Source: Salinibacterium sp. TMP30 (GTDB lineage Bacteria; Actinomycetota; Actinomycetes; Actinomycetales; Microbacteriaceae). From it: a stretch of DNA of 64,000 bases. The notes under the pieces were generated by a model. It did not search any database. It was not told the origin of the DNA and was given only the letters and a program-made list of their open reading frames with translations. Of the stretch, positions 26,973 through 36,423 are shown one piece after another. The stretch is taken from NCBI RefSeq assembly GCF_038397785.1, contig NZ_CP151642.1, positions 2,418,001 to 2,482,000 of the forward strand. The letters are read 5' to 3'. How positions within the stretch are numbered: position 1 is the stretch's first letter; each line of letters begins with the position of its first letter. Position numbers and translations under genes: made by a program.

Positions 26973-28196
26973 ATGTCTCCATCGGACAATGCTGTTCGCA
27001 CTACCGCCGCACAGCTAGACCCCCGCAACGTGACGGCGGGACTCGACGCTGATGCACGAGCACTCTTCGCCGAAATGCTCGACTCGGTCGAACTCATCTC
27101 GTCGCGGATCGTTGACGGGATCCTGAATGGAGAACACGCTTACGCCGAGAGCACCCTTGAGCTATCTGTGCTCGAATCTGTGGTTGCCGAAAACGTTGAA
27201 GCTATACTGCTCGGCCTCTCGGGCAGCAGTCGCTCGCTCGAAGCACCCCGCCGCGCCGGGCGAGTCAAAGCAGCATCGAACATTCCGATGGCCGGGCTGC
27301 TGCACGCCTACCGCCTCGCGGGCCTCCAGCTCTGGGAAGAGATGATGTCGCGCTCGCGCGCCTCCTCCCGATCTGAGGCACTGCTTCGCGTGTCGTCCGC
27401 TGTGTGGGGAATCATCGACGAATATTCGAATGCGGCCGCCGACGCCTACCGCGAAGTCATCGACGACATCGGGCGCAAAGACCAGCAGGCGAAAAGCGTC
27501 ACCCTGCTCACCTTGCTCGAGGGTGAAGCTGCCACCGGCGACATCGGCCGCATGCTTCGTGCGCTGGGGTTGAGCGAGCATGCCACCTACCTCGTCGTCG
27601 CTGCAGAGTTAAGCGGAACAGGTGAGGACCCAATGCCGGGCATAGCGCCCCGACTTCGCGCTGCCGGCATCCCGTCAGCATGGGCCACCTGGAAAGGCGA
27701 GTTCGTTGGTTTGCTCGGATGCCTCGTAGAGACCGACACCACGATCGCCACACACGTGGTCGCCGAGCTTGCGGCATCGCGAATCGGCGTCAGCCGGACC
27801 TTTGCGAATGTGACAGCCGCCAGCGAAGCAGTCACTCAGGCCCGACTGGCGATGCAGTGTGTCCCCAGCGGCGATAGCGGTGTTCATCGCTACGGGTCGG
27901 CGCCCCTCGATGTGCTCCTCGTGCGCGACCCCACCTCGGCGGCAGAAATCCACACGACAGTATTGGGCCCGTTGACGACGATCGATCCGCGCGACGCCGA
28001 ACTGCTGCTCGACACCCTCGAAGCCTGGTTCACAGCCGAAGGGTCAACATCTGAGGCGGCTCGCCTCCTCCACTGTCATCGCAACACAGTTCTGCATCGG
28101 CTCGCCAAATTGAGCGAGCTCACCGGACGGTCTGTCACCCGACCGTCGGAAGCAGCAGAGTTGTACACCGCGCTTCGTGCCGCGCGACTTAGCTAA
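26973..28196 (+). CDS. PucR/CdaR-type helix-turn-helix regulator
   Basis: 407 residues. The N-terminal two-thirds is an Ala-rich, mostly helical sensory region (about 1-160) and a GGDEF-like/CdaR central domain. The C-terminal HTH_30 domain reads [41 protein letters not shown], the PucR family hallmark. The 133-nt divergent spacing from the aldehyde dehydrogenase gene makes it the probable regulator of that gene and the CoA ligase. Confidence 0.9.
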   Translation: MSPSDNAVRTTAAQLDPRNVTAGLDADARALFAEMLDSVELISSRIVDGILNGEHAYAESTLELSVLESVVAENVEAILLGLSGSSRSLEAPRRAGRVKAASNIPMAGLLHAYRLAGLQLWEEMMSRSRASSRSEALLRVSSAVWGIIDEYSNAAADAYREVIDDIGRKDQQAKSVTLLTLLEGEAATGDIGRMLRALGLSEHATYLVVAAELSGTGEDPMPGIAPRLRAAGIPSAWATWKGEFVGLLGCLVETDTTIATHVVAELAASRIGVSRTFANVTAASEAVTQARLAMQCVPSGDSGVHRYGSAPLDVLLVRDPTSAAEIHTTVLGPLTTIDPRDAELLLDTLEAWFTAEGSTSEAARLLHCHRNTVLHRLAKLSELTGRSVTRPSEAAELYTALRAARLS

Positions 28197-28283
28197 GTCC
28201 GCCATCCAGCCAGCCTCAGTGACTATGGCGCTACTGCGAAGAAAGCTCTAGCGATGGCGCCACCCTCGTGTGAGAATTCGACT

Positions 28284-28568
28284 ATGCCCCAGAGTGAGTT
28301 CTCGTCAACAAAGACTGCGACACCCAGCCCCCCGGTTGCCGGCATCGCCCTGCCTCGTGTTAGTGCATCCGCGTCATACTGGCTGACGCTCAGCATCTGG
28401 GGCCTCGGCATACTCGCCGTGATGGCGGTGGCAGTGCAGTACGTCCCCAGCGCCACCATCGACATCAACTGGATCGATGTTGGACTCTCAGCGATCGCGA
28501 TTGCGGCCACGTTGAAAGCTGGGCGGAATCCGCGGGCCTTTACGCTCCCGTTGCCGAGAAGGCGCTAA
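28284..28568 (+). CDS. Small two-helix membrane protein (94 aa)
   Basis: 94 residues from ATG 28284. A Ser/Thr/Pro-rich N-terminal 35 residues is followed by two hydrophobic segments (YWLTLSIWGLGILAVMAVAV and WIDVGLSAIAIAATL), then a basic tail ending in PRRR. No ribosome site stands out, and a 10-codon upstream extension is open. Its composition is more protein-like than that of the opposite-strand frame at 28223-28510. It is convergent with the ROK gene. Function unknown. Confidence 0.55.
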   Translation: MPQSEFSSTKTATPSPPVAGIALPRVSASASYWLTLSIWGLGILAVMAVAVQYVPSATIDINWIDVGLSAIAIAATLKAGRNPRAFTLPLPRRR

Positions 28569-28593
28569 CTTAGCATTCCGCTGATAGACAGCG

Positions 28594-29811
28594 CTACGGC
28601 ATCGGCGGTTGGCTGCCCCGCGGCGCGGCAAGAAGCGCTTCGAGGGGCATCATCGCAGCGCCCAGTGCGACAGTGTCCCCACCGAAATGACACGCGTGCA
28701 ACGAGAACTGCCCACCGGGGCGCAGAAGTGCCTCGGATCGTGTAGCTTCCTGCACGCGGCTAGCGAACCTTTCCATGAGGCGAAGTCCGACCCAACCACC
28801 AATAATGACTCGCTCAGGATTGGTGAGGTTTACGAGGCCGCCCAGCGCCGAACCGAGGGTATCGATAATTTCATTGACGACACCAACAGCAACCGGATCG
28901 GTTGACTCGACCAACTGCCCGACTGCACCCCAGCCGGAACCCTCAAAGGTACCGCCGGCTTCGCGCCACGATTCGAGGATCGCGTCCGCTCCCAGATAGG
29001 CCTCAACACAACCTCGCCCACCGCAGCGACAAAGACGCCCATTGCGCACGATCTTGACGTGACCCCACTCCCCAGCGCTGCTATTTAGTCCGCGGGCGAG
29101 TTCGCCGTTCGACACAATCGCGAGACCGACACCGCGACCGAGCAGCACTACGAGTGCTTCATTCACACCACGAGCCGCGCCATCCCACAGTTCAGCCATC
29201 GCCTGAGTCTTAGCACCGTTCTCGGCAAAGACTGGCATATTGTGCGAGACAAGATCAGCGACCGGGATGGGCGTCCAACCAAGACTCTGGGCGTACAAAA
29301 CTTGGCGGCCATCAGCATCCGACTCAACAATGCCCGGCAATCCTAGGCCGATGCCAACCAAACGATCCCAGGCGGCCGGGTTTCGTTCACGCAAAGCGTT
29401 GAGGGCCTCATCAAGATCAGCAGCGATCGCCTCAATAGGCTCACCCTCGCGGCCGCCGCGAAACTCCCGATCGATACGCGTCATCGAAAGATCAAACAGC
29501 TCCACGGCGACGCCACGCTCGCCGACATCCGCGCCCAGAAAGTAGGCACCGGCAGGGTTCGGGGCCAGCAGAGTCACGGGTCGCCCACCGCTCGAAGCGA
29601 CCGATCCAGCCTCCATAACGAGCCCCTCGGAGATGAGCTCAGACACTAGGTTCGTGACCGACGCGACCGACAGGCCCGACTCGCGTGCCACCGCCGCGCG
29701 CGAAGTCTCACCCGTGAGAATCACACTACGTAACGCTTGCGAGCGGTTGCGCTGACGCACATCGCTCACCGTTGCCGGCGCGGAAGTGGTGAGTGCGATG
29801 CGCCCGGTCAT
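28594..29811 (-). CDS. ROK-family transcriptional repressor
   Basis: About 405 residues from ATG 29811; a longer open frame overlaps the upstream glycosidase. N-terminal HTH at about 20-70 (ILTGETSRAAVARESGLSVASVTNLVSELISEGLV) marks it as a regulator rather than a kinase. The ROK domain has the LGADVGERGVAVEL ATP-binding-like segment, GHVKIV, and the zinc motif LCRCGGRGCVEAYLG. It lies 11 nt after the GH5 gene at the end of the beta-glucoside operon, which it probably represses in a sugar-dependent way. Confidence 0.92.
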   Translation of the reverse strand: MTGRIALTTSAPATVSDVRQRNRSQALRSVILTGETSRAAVARESGLSVASVTNLVSELISEGLVMEAGSVASSGGRPVTLLAPNPAGAYFLGADVGERGVAVELFDLSMTRIDREFRGGREGEPIEAIAADLDEALNALRERNPAAWDRLVGIGLGLPGIVESDADGRQVLYAQSLGWTPIPVADLVSHNMPVFAENGAKTQAMAELWDGAARGVNEALVVLLGRGVGLAIVSNGELARGLNSSAGEWGHVKIVRNGRLCRCGGRGCVEAYLGADAILESWREAGGTFEGSGWGAVGQLVESTDPVAVGVVNEIIDTLGSALGGLVNLTNPERVIIGGWVGLRLMERFASRVQEATRSEALLRPGGQFSLHACHFGGDTVALGAAMMPLEALLAAPRGSQPPMP

Positions 29812-29822
29812 AAATCCAGACC

Positions 29823-31379
29823 CTACCAAGTCTTGTCGCTTCCCGACGGGTAGATCCTGGAGACCGTTGTTTCTGCGGTAGCGATGACCCGGATGCCGCG
29901 TGCTGTCTGCTCGACGCGCACCGCAGCATCCCGGCCATCGCCGTCCACCACGCGCGCCACAGCGGCACCCGTGAGCTCGTACTCGAGCCAGTCGCCCGCG
30001 GAGAGGTCCACGACCAGTTCTTCGGCGATATCGTAGACACGGCCATCCATCTGTTCGAACGGATTCGCGGGGTTGTTGCCCTCGCGAGCCCACCGCAGCG
30101 GCACGGTGTCACCAGCACGGATCGCCTTAACACCGCCTGTGACAGCAATCGAATAGGACTCGCCAGCACCGCGATAGCCATACCCCCACACGGGCACGAC
30201 CGTCGGATGAGAAGCAAGAAGAGCCGCAATAACGTCAGGCTGCCAACGACAGTTCTCGATCCTCATTGCGTCAAGCAGATCCTCAAAGACAGGCTTCGCT
30301 TCGGCGGGAGTGATCGCTGAAGGGTCGCTAATGCTGGCAATGACGCGGTCCCATCCTTCTGGCGCAATAATCGACGCGGCCGACGTGCGAGTGTCAATCT
30401 TCTTCCACGGCCAAAAGTTCCAACCGATCCCGTGCGACTCATACAGACGGAACGCCGCATACAACCACTCGAGTGTGTTCTCGCCACCCTCACCCATGTA
30501 GATGGGCAGTCCAAGACGATCCCGAACCTCAAGGAACGCCGAAATCGACTCGGTGTCGGGCGACGACCAGTACTTGTGGAACTGCAGCAGCGAGTTGTCG
30601 TCCCACCCCTCGGTGAAGATGTCCCAGTTCGTGGCCCAGTGCGTACCCTCATAAACAATGAGATGGTCGGGGTCGATCGCTCGGATTTCGCGTGTCAGGT
30701 CACGGTAGAGATCAGTGAGAGCATCCGCGTAGGTGTGCTGCCATTCGTTTGGCAGCGGCTCATTGAGGAGGTCGTATCCCATCACGACAGTCTCGTCGCG
30801 GTAGCGAGTCGCAAGATCCTGCCACAACCGCACGGTGAGTTCGCGGTAGCGCGGCTCCATGAACAACTCCGGCAGATTGTGCGGCGAATCATCAATGTTG
30901 GTGCCCGTCTGACCGCCCGGTGCCCCATGAAGATCGAGCATCACCCACAGCTTGTGTTCACGACACCACTCGATGAGCCGATCGATCATGGCGTAACCGG
31001 CCTCGATCGGTTCGCCGTTCTCATCCTGAATAACGCGCGAATTGATCGGCAACCGAACATGGTCGAAACCGGATGCCGCGATAAGAGCAATGTCCGCTTC
31101 AGCAATAAAGTTCGTCCGGAAGCCCTCCCAGAACCGCTCAGCCGCGGCTTCCCCCAGGAGTCGTTCGGTGAGCCGCTCGATTTCCCGAGGCGACTCCGCG
31201 CCGGGACCGAACTTCCACATGTAGCCCTCGGGCAGCATCCAGTTGCCCAACCCTACCCCACGAAGGAGCAACTCACGGCCTAAGCCATCGACGAGCCGAG
31301 CATGCTGTGCATGCACAAAGCCGTCAAAGGATGCGGGACGTGGTTCGAACGCTGGTGTGGCGAGCATGAGATCAGTCAT
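29823..31379 (-). CDS. Glycoside hydrolase family 5-like enzyme (beta-glucanase/cellulase type)
   Basis: 518 residues without a signal peptide. TIM-barrel GH5 features: LLRGVGLGNWMLPEG, FDHVRLPINSRV, LDLHGAPGG, acid/base Glu in GYDLLNEPLP, and nucleophile Glu in IYMGEGGENT. About 130 C-terminal residues form an extra domain, possibly beta-sandwich. Lack of export implies it acts on short oligosaccharides brought in by the ABC transporter encoded upstream. Gap to the permease stop is 12 nt. Confidence 0.9.
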   Translation of the reverse strand: MTDLMLATPAFEPRPASFDGFVHAQHARLVDGLGRELLLRGVGLGNWMLPEGYMWKFGPGAESPREIERLTERLLGEAAAERFWEGFRTNFIAEADIALIAASGFDHVRLPINSRVIQDENGEPIEAGYAMIDRLIEWCREHKLWVMLDLHGAPGGQTGTNIDDSPHNLPELFMEPRYRELTVRLWQDLATRYRDETVVMGYDLLNEPLPNEWQHTYADALTDLYRDLTREIRAIDPDHLIVYEGTHWATNWDIFTEGWDDNSLLQFHKYWSSPDTESISAFLEVRDRLGLPIYMGEGGENTLEWLYAAFRLYESHGIGWNFWPWKKIDTRTSAASIIAPEGWDRVIASISDPSAITPAEAKPVFEDLLDAMRIENCRWQPDVIAALLASHPTVVPVWGYGYRGAGESYSIAVTGGVKAIRAGDTVPLRWAREGNNPANPFEQMDGRVYDIAEELVVDLSAGDWLEYELTGAAVARVVDGDGRDAAVRVEQTARGIRVIATAETTVSRIYPSGSDKTW

Positions 31380-31391
31380 GGGTTGCTTTCG

Positions 31392-32231
31392 TTACTTAAG
31401 ACCGGAGAGGGCGAAGCCTTGGATGACATAGCGCTGGAAGATGATGAACACGATGAGGATCGGAATGACCATCACCGCTGCCGCCGCCATCTGCAGCGAA
31501 GGGTTCACGGCGAGTTGTTGGTTGAGGAGGGCTAATCCCACGGAAAGGGTGTACAACTTCTGGTCAGACGCAATGATGAGCGGCCACAGGAAGCTGTTCC
31601 AACCGGAGATAAATGTCAGAACGATTTGCACCGCAAGGATCGGTTTAGACATCGGCAGCACGATCTGCCAGAACGTACGGAATTCTCCGGCGCCGTCGAG
31701 GCGCGCGGCCTCAAGCATCTCCGTGGGGATTGTGGTCATGAACTGACGGAAGAGGAAGATGGCGAAGCCACTCACCAACGTCGGGAGGGCGATACCGACG
31801 AGGGTGTTGGTGAGCTTCATGCCGTTGAGGATTAGATAGGTCGGAATCATCGTGACCTGGATGGGGATCATCATCGTCGCGAGAACGAGGAAGAACATCC
31901 ACCGGCGGCCGCGGAACTCGAACTTCGCGAATGCATACCCTGCCATCGCCATAAACATCAGGCCGATGAATCCAATGAGAACGACGAGGATTGTGTTGAC
32001 GAGGTAGCGTCCGAAGTCCAGCTCAGTGAAGAGCATCTGGAACCACTGGAAGGTCGGCGCCTCAGGCAGGATCGTGGGAGGGAAGGTCACCGACTCCCGC
32101 TGCGGCTTGAACGCGGTGGTGAGCATCCACAGAAAAGGGAACGCCGTAATCAGGGCGCCAACCCCCAGCACGATACCGATTGTTCCGGTCAGCGCGCGTC
32201 TCCGCTTGGCGTAAGTGCGATCAGTAGTCAT
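31392..32231 (-). CDS. Sugar ABC transporter permease, MalG type
   Basis: 279 residues, six membrane helices. The EAA loop, EMLEAARLDGAGEFRTFWQIVLPMSKP, contacts the ATPase. It overlaps the MalF-type partner by 11 nt. No ATPase gene is present here; such importers usually share a common MsmK/MalK-type ATPase encoded elsewhere. Confidence 0.95.
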   Translation of the reverse strand: MTTDRTYAKRRRALTGTIGIVLGVGALITAFPFLWMLTTAFKPQRESVTFPPTILPEAPTFQWFQMLFTELDFGRYLVNTILVVLIGFIGLMFMAMAGYAFAKFEFRGRRWMFFLVLATMMIPIQVTMIPTYLILNGMKLTNTLVGIALPTLVSGFAIFLFRQFMTTIPTEMLEAARLDGAGEFRTFWQIVLPMSKPILAVQIVLTFISGWNSFLWPLIIASDQKLYTLSVGLALLNQQLAVNPSLQMAAAAVMVIPILIVFIIFQRYVIQGFALSGLK

Positions 32232-33099
32232 CGTCGGCCCGTCTCACTCGCAATTGGATGAGGGTGATCACGGCGATGATCGCAAACAGCACGATCGAAC
32301 CGGCGCTGGCATACCCGAACTGGTTGAGACGGAAACCCTCTTTGTAGAGGAAGATCGAGGCCGAGGTGGTGGCGCCGAGCGGCCCACCGTCGGTGAGCAC
32401 GAAAGGCTCATCGAAAAACTGGAGCCACGCAATCGTGGTGGTGACGCTCACGAAGAAAATCGCGAAACGCATGAGGGGGATCACGATCGAGAACGTCTTC
32501 TTCCATTCCCCAGCCCCATCGAGGGATGCCGCTTCTAGGTACTCCTTCGGAACACCCTGAAGTGCGGCAAGGAAGATGATGATGTTGAGCCCTGTTCCTC
32601 GCCAGACAGCGACAAGTGCCACGGAAAACTTCGCCAGTAGTGGGTCCGACAGCCACTGCACCTGGGGCACTCCCACAAGTGAGAACAGGTAGTTGAGCAG
32701 TCCGAACTGGGTGTTGTAGAGGTAGCCCCACACGAGCGAGATGGCCACGATGGCGGTGATGGCTGGGATGAAATAGAACGCCCGAAGCGAGCGGAAGAAC
32801 CTGCTCTGGCTGTGGTTCAGCAACAGCGCGACCCCGAGCGACAGGACCACGATGGCCGGCACCCCAAACACCGCAAACAGACCAGTGTTGCCGATGGCCT
32901 GCCAGAAGTCGGGGTCCGCAAATAGTTTTGTGTAGTTGTCGACGCCGATGAACTTGACGTTATTCCAGTCGGCGAAGGCGGAAATGTTCATGTTTGTCGT
33001 GCTGATGACAGCGGCGACAAGGATCGGGAAGATCCCGAAGGTGATGAGGAGAAGCATTGCGGGCGACACGAACAGGTAGGGAGTAAGGCGATTGCGCAC
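32221..33099 (-). CDS. Sugar ABC transporter permease, MalF type
   Basis: 292 residues with six helices; EAA loop EYLEAASLDGAGEWKKTFSIVIPLM. GTG start with an AGGACA site upstream. It pairs with the MalG-type permease. The operon is solute-binding lipoprotein, MalF, MalG, GH5, ROK. Confidence 0.95.
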   Translation of the reverse strand: MRNRLTPYLFVSPAMLLLITFGIFPILVAAVISTTNMNISAFADWNNVKFIGVDNYTKLFADPDFWQAIGNTGLFAVFGVPAIVVLSLGVALLLNHSQSRFFRSLRAFYFIPAITAIVAISLVWGYLYNTQFGLLNYLFSLVGVPQVQWLSDPLLAKFSVALVAVWRGTGLNIIIFLAALQGVPKEYLEAASLDGAGEWKKTFSIVIPLMRFAIFFVSVTTTIAWLQFFDEPFVLTDGGPLGATTSASIFLYKEGFRLNQFGYASAGSIVLFAIIAVITLIQLRVRRADDDY

Positions 33100-33163
33100 C
33101 GTGCTGTCCTTCCTGTTCGTGTCGCGTCGCGACGCTGAGATTATTAGTGAGAGGTGTTACTTG

Positions 33164-34405
33164 CTAGTTAATCGTGAGGCCCGCGGTGGTGGAGTAGAGG
33201 CCGTCAAGTGACGACTTCGCGTCCGCTCCCGTGAGCGTTATTGCGTTGAGTGCATTGAGCAGCTCGGTTCCCACAGCGCCGTCCCAGTTGGAGACGAGCG
33301 GAAGAACCTTGGCCGTCTTGAGCTGGTCGGTGTAAACCTGCACGTTGGGGTCGCTGTTCAGGTCCCCATCTTCAAGAGCAGAGGTCACAGTCGGCAGCTC
33401 GCCGGTCATGGCGTACCACTCAAGCTGCTGCTCGGCCTGCGAAACGTACTCGAGGAGATCGAGTGACGCATCCTTCTGGTCAGTGTTGAACCATACGCCG
33501 AGGTTCGAGCCGGCAAACAGCGAGATCGAACCGCCGTCACCCGCAGGCAGCGGGCTTGCTTGCCACTTGCCGTCGAGCTCAGGAGCTGAATCAGCGATTC
33601 CTCTGCCGAGGTACGGGCCACTCACGAGCATCGGCGCAACACCGGAGATGAACCCCTGGGTCTGGTCGAAGTCGCCGTTGACCGGCACGCTCTTGTCTGC
33701 GTAGAGCCCGGTGTAGATATCAACCGCTTTCTTGAACTCGGGAGTATCGAAGTTGACGTTGCCGTCAGCATCGATGACCTCGCCGCCCATGCTCCACGTC
33801 ATCTCGATCGGCAGCGGAGCATCCCACTGAGGAATGTAGTAGCCGTACTGGCCTTCACCGCGTGCCGCGAGAGTCTTCGCGTCAGCACGCAGTTCGTCCC
33901 AGGTGGCCGGAGGTGCGTCGATGCCGGCTTCCGAAAGAATGTCGGTGCGAGTGAAGAGCACGCGTGTGTCGCTTGTCCAAGGAACGCTCACGATCTCTCC
34001 GCCGACCGAAGTCGCGGTACCCGAAACTCCAGCAGGGAAGTTTGCGGGGTCAATGCCGGGATGGTTGGCGAGTTCGTCATCGAGAGGCATGAGGGCTCCG
34101 GCATCTGCAAAGGTGCGCAGCTTCGAAAGACCAATCTGGAGGATGTCGGGTCCGGAACCAGACGCGACAGCGGTCGTGAGCTTTTCGTCAATCGAATCCC
34201 ACGGGATCGCGACGACCTCAACCTCGATGCCGCTGTCAGCGACAAGCTTCTCGAAGTTTTCCCCCGAGTCGCCCATTACCCAGACGGTGAGTGGACCTTC
34301 GGCGTCGCCGCCTCCGGCTGCGGGTGTTGTCGAGCACGCGCTCATGCCTAGTGTGAGCCCCACTGCCGCAACGGTGGCGACAATGGAGGTTGCTGTTCTC
34401 TTCAT
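33164..34405 (-). CDS. Sugar ABC transporter solute-binding lipoprotein
   Basis: 413 residues from ATG 34405 with AAGGA 7 nt upstream. A lipoprotein signal ends in GMSAC, so the mature protein is anchored through Cys at about residue 24. Family 1 binding-protein features: LTVWVMGDSGENFEKLV, VPWTSDTRVLFTRTDIL and PPATWDELRADAKTL. In a locus with GH1 and GH5 the ligand is likely a beta-linked gluco-oligosaccharide. There is a 77-nt gap to the GH1 gene upstream. Confidence 0.93.
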   Translation of the reverse strand: MKRTATSIVATVAAVGLTLGMSACSTTPAAGGGDAEGPLTVWVMGDSGENFEKLVADSGIEVEVVAIPWDSIDEKLTTAVASGSGPDILQIGLSKLRTFADAGALMPLDDELANHPGIDPANFPAGVSGTATSVGGEIVSVPWTSDTRVLFTRTDILSEAGIDAPPATWDELRADAKTLAARGEGQYGYYIPQWDAPLPIEMTWSMGGEVIDADGNVNFDTPEFKKAVDIYTGLYADKSVPVNGDFDQTQGFISGVAPMLVSGPYLGRGIADSAPELDGKWQASPLPAGDGGSISLFAGSNLGVWFNTDQKDASLDLLEYVSQAEQQLEWYAMTGELPTVTSALEDGDLNSDPNVQVYTDQLKTAKVLPLVSNWDGAVGTELLNALNAITLTGADAKSSLDGLYSTTAGLTIN

Positions 34406-34482
34406 TGAGATTCCTTCTTCTCGATTTTTGGTGTGTAGTGCAGTGGGGCATGGGCGAGTCATCCAGACTCGCACCATCCGGG

Positions 34483-35901
34483 TCAGGCTGTTGTGTACGC
34501 CACGACTTCCTGATGCTCGGTGATGAGGCGCCGATACCAGTGCGCACTCAATTTCGGGATCCGCTCCTGGGTGCGGTAGTCGACCCATACAAGGCCGAAA
34601 CGTTTGCTGTAGCCTTCCGCCCACTCGAAATTGTCGAGGAACGACCACGCGTAATAGCCGCGAAGATCAACACCGTCAGCGATCGCATCGGCGGCAGCGC
34701 CGAGGTAGCCGCGCAGGTAGGCGATCCGCTCCGTATCGACAACGTCGCCATTGGGGTCCACGTAATCGTCGTAGCTCGCCCCGTTTTCGGTGACGTAGAG
34801 CGGCACACTGGTGAACTCGCGCGAGACTCTGGTCAGCACTGCAGTTAGAGATGCAGGGATGACCGACCAGCCAAAGGATGTCGTGGCTGGTTCAGCAGGC
34901 TTTTCGGCAACCCCAAAAGGTGCTGTCGCATCGTGCGAGGCGATTACACGCTGGTAGTGATTGATTCCGGCGAAGTCGGTGGGCGCCGAGATAATCTCGA
35001 GGTCACCCTCGTGCACCACGTCGCTAAGCCCTCGGTGGCCAAGGGTGTCCCACACGGCATCCGAGTATGCGCCTACGTAGACGGGATCGAGGAAAACCCG
35101 GTTGCTCGATGCATCGAGGCGCACCGCTGCTGCCGCGTCATCTGGCGAGTCGGTTGCAGGCACGATGTCGGTCACAATATTCGTGATGCCGACGGATGCG
35201 CTGGGCATTACTTCACGGATCCTCGCGACCGCAAGCCCATGGCCCAGATTGAGGTGGTGTGCGGCATGAATCGCTGCCCGGTAATCCTTGCGGCCGGGAG
35301 CGTGCGCACCGTTTCCGTAGCCGAGGAATGCGCTGCACCATGGCTCGTTGAGTGTCAACCAGTCGGTAGCGATGTCTCCGAGCGCCGTTACGGTTCTCGT
35401 AGCGAACTCTGCGAAGCGGTACGCCGTGTTCCGCACTGGCCAACCGCCGGCATCTTCGAGAGGCTGCGGCAGGTCCCAGTGGTAAAGCGTCACAAGGGCC
35501 CTGATGCCACGTGCCGCAAGTCCTGTGAGAACGTCGCGGTAGAAGGCGACGGCGATCTCGTTTAACTCGCCGTGTCCGCTGGGCTGCAGCCGTGACCACG
35601 AAACGGAGAGCCGGTAGTCGGTAACTCCGAGACTCTTCAGCAGGTCGAGGTCTGCTTGCCAACGGTGGTAGTGGTCGCAGGCGATGTCGCCTGTATCCCC
35701 GTGCAGGCTGAGGCCTAGCGTGTGCGAGAAAGTGTCCCAGATGCTCGGTCCACGACCGCCCTCAAAGGCTGCGCCCTCGATCTGGTAAGCCGCAGTAGCG
35801 AGACCCCAGCGGAAGTCCGAGGGGAAAGCTCGGATGTCCTCGATAGAAGGTTCAGAGTTGAGCCGCGCCGTAGGAGAGATCTCGGTCATGGTCGATCGCA
35901 T
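34483..35901 (-). CDS. Beta-glucosidase, glycoside hydrolase family 1
   Basis: 472 residues. GH1 hallmarks: DFRWGLATAAYQIEGAAFEGGRGPSIWD at the N-terminus, acid/base Glu in WLTLNEPWCSAFLGYG, nucleophile Glu in LYVTENGASYDD, and YAWSFLDNFEWAEGYSKRFGLV. It is cytoplasmic and splits cellobiose-like sugars after uptake. First gene of the operon, behind an AT-rich promoter. A second ATG at 35889 is an alternative start. Confidence 0.95.
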   Translation of the reverse strand: MRSTMTEISPTARLNSEPSIEDIRAFPSDFRWGLATAAYQIEGAAFEGGRGPSIWDTFSHTLGLSLHGDTGDIACDHYHRWQADLDLLKSLGVTDYRLSVSWSRLQPSGHGELNEIAVAFYRDVLTGLAARGIRALVTLYHWDLPQPLEDAGGWPVRNTAYRFAEFATRTVTALGDIATDWLTLNEPWCSAFLGYGNGAHAPGRKDYRAAIHAAHHLNLGHGLAVARIREVMPSASVGITNIVTDIVPATDSPDDAAAAVRLDASSNRVFLDPVYVGAYSDAVWDTLGHRGLSDVVHEGDLEIISAPTDFAGINHYQRVIASHDATAPFGVAEKPAEPATTSFGWSVIPASLTAVLTRVSREFTSVPLYVTENGASYDDYVDPNGDVVDTERIAYLRGYLGAAADAIADGVDLRGYYAWSFLDNFEWAEGYSKRFGLVWVDYRTQERIPKLSAHWYRRLITEHQEVVAYTTA

Positions 35902-35925
35902 TCAGGTTGAAAGTTCACTGGTTCT

Positions 35926-35970
35926 GACTTATTTCAATACTTACTATAACTATCGTCAAAACTAAGTCAA
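35926..35970 (-). promoter_or_regulatory. AT-rich promoter/operator of the beta-glucoside operon
   Basis: On the minus strand, TTGACT (35965-35970) and TATAGT (35943-35948) are separated by 16 nt. Inverted repeats surround it: GACTTA at 35926-35931 with TAAGTC at 35963-35968, and ACTTA at 35939-35943 with TAAGT at 35963-35967. The AT content stands out from the surroundings. ROK repressors bind AT-rich palindromes, so these are candidate sites. Confidence 0.55.
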
Positions 35971-36146
35971 GTCTTTTCAGAAAAGATTGCGACGAACGCA
36001 TCACCACCCAATTCGGAGCGAAACTGCCTGCGCGGTAGGCAGTACAACTCGACGTGCTCACAGAAGACGGCAGACTCTTCAATAGGCAACCCAGGGTTTC
36101 GCACCGTCACGCCGTGGGCAGACCCGTGCCGCGCCGCGGCACCCAC
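35967..36146 (-). CDS. Small hypothetical protein (59 aa)
   Basis: A 59-codon frame from GTG 36146 with AAGGA 7 nt upstream. The sequence is coherent, with mixed polarity and two cysteines (AVFCEHVELYCLPRRQF), ending FVAIFSEKT. Its stop falls in the -35 region of the GH1 operon promoter. It is divergent from the 44-residue membrane peptide, with 17 nt between starts. No family recognised; evidence is the frame, ribosome site and coding-like composition only. Confidence 0.4.
   Translation of the reverse strand: MGAAARHGSAHGVTVRNPGLPIEESAVFCEHVELYCLPRRQFRSELGGDAFVAIFSEKT
36023..36043. other. Perfect 7-bp hairpin inside a small gene
   Basis: ACTGCCT and AGGCAGT arms around GCGCGGT, within the 59-residue frame. 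It may be structural coincidence or a regulatory element. No T-tract. Confidence 0.3.
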
Positions 36147-36163
36147 TCCGATATCCTTAGGAA

Positions 36164-36298
36164 ATGAACTTCATCTCTGTAATCACTGTGCTCGGCAAGG
36201 CTGTGCTTGTGGTGATGGGCACGGTTGTTGCGCTCACCGGCATCCTCCTACTCGTCAACCTCGCTGTGCCAAGCCTGCTTGCCGGCTTCAGCAGCTAA
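36164..36298 (+). CDS. Tiny membrane peptide (44 aa)
   Basis: A 44-residue frame from ATG 36164, almost entirely one long hydrophobic helix (VITVLGKAVLVVMGTVVALTG, continuing ILLLVNLAVPSLL). The upstream AGGAA is very close to the ATG. It resembles small actinobacterial membrane peptides of unknown role. The next gene downstream begins 126 nt later. Confidence 0.5.
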   Translation: MNFISVITVLGKAVLVVMGTVVALTGILLLVNLAVPSLLAGFSS

Positions 36299-36423
36299 GC
36301 ACCCCGCACTGACCAACTCGATATCAACGATTGCGAGTTTCCGGCAACATGGGCCATTCCGCGGTTCGTCGGTTGACTCCTCCTCAAGAGTTCTAGGCTA
36401 GGCCTCAACCGAAGGAGAACGTG

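Noticed and set aside
28223-28510. 95-codon minus-strand frame
   Set aside because: Opposite a better candidate with clear membrane helices; weaker composition and no ribosome site.
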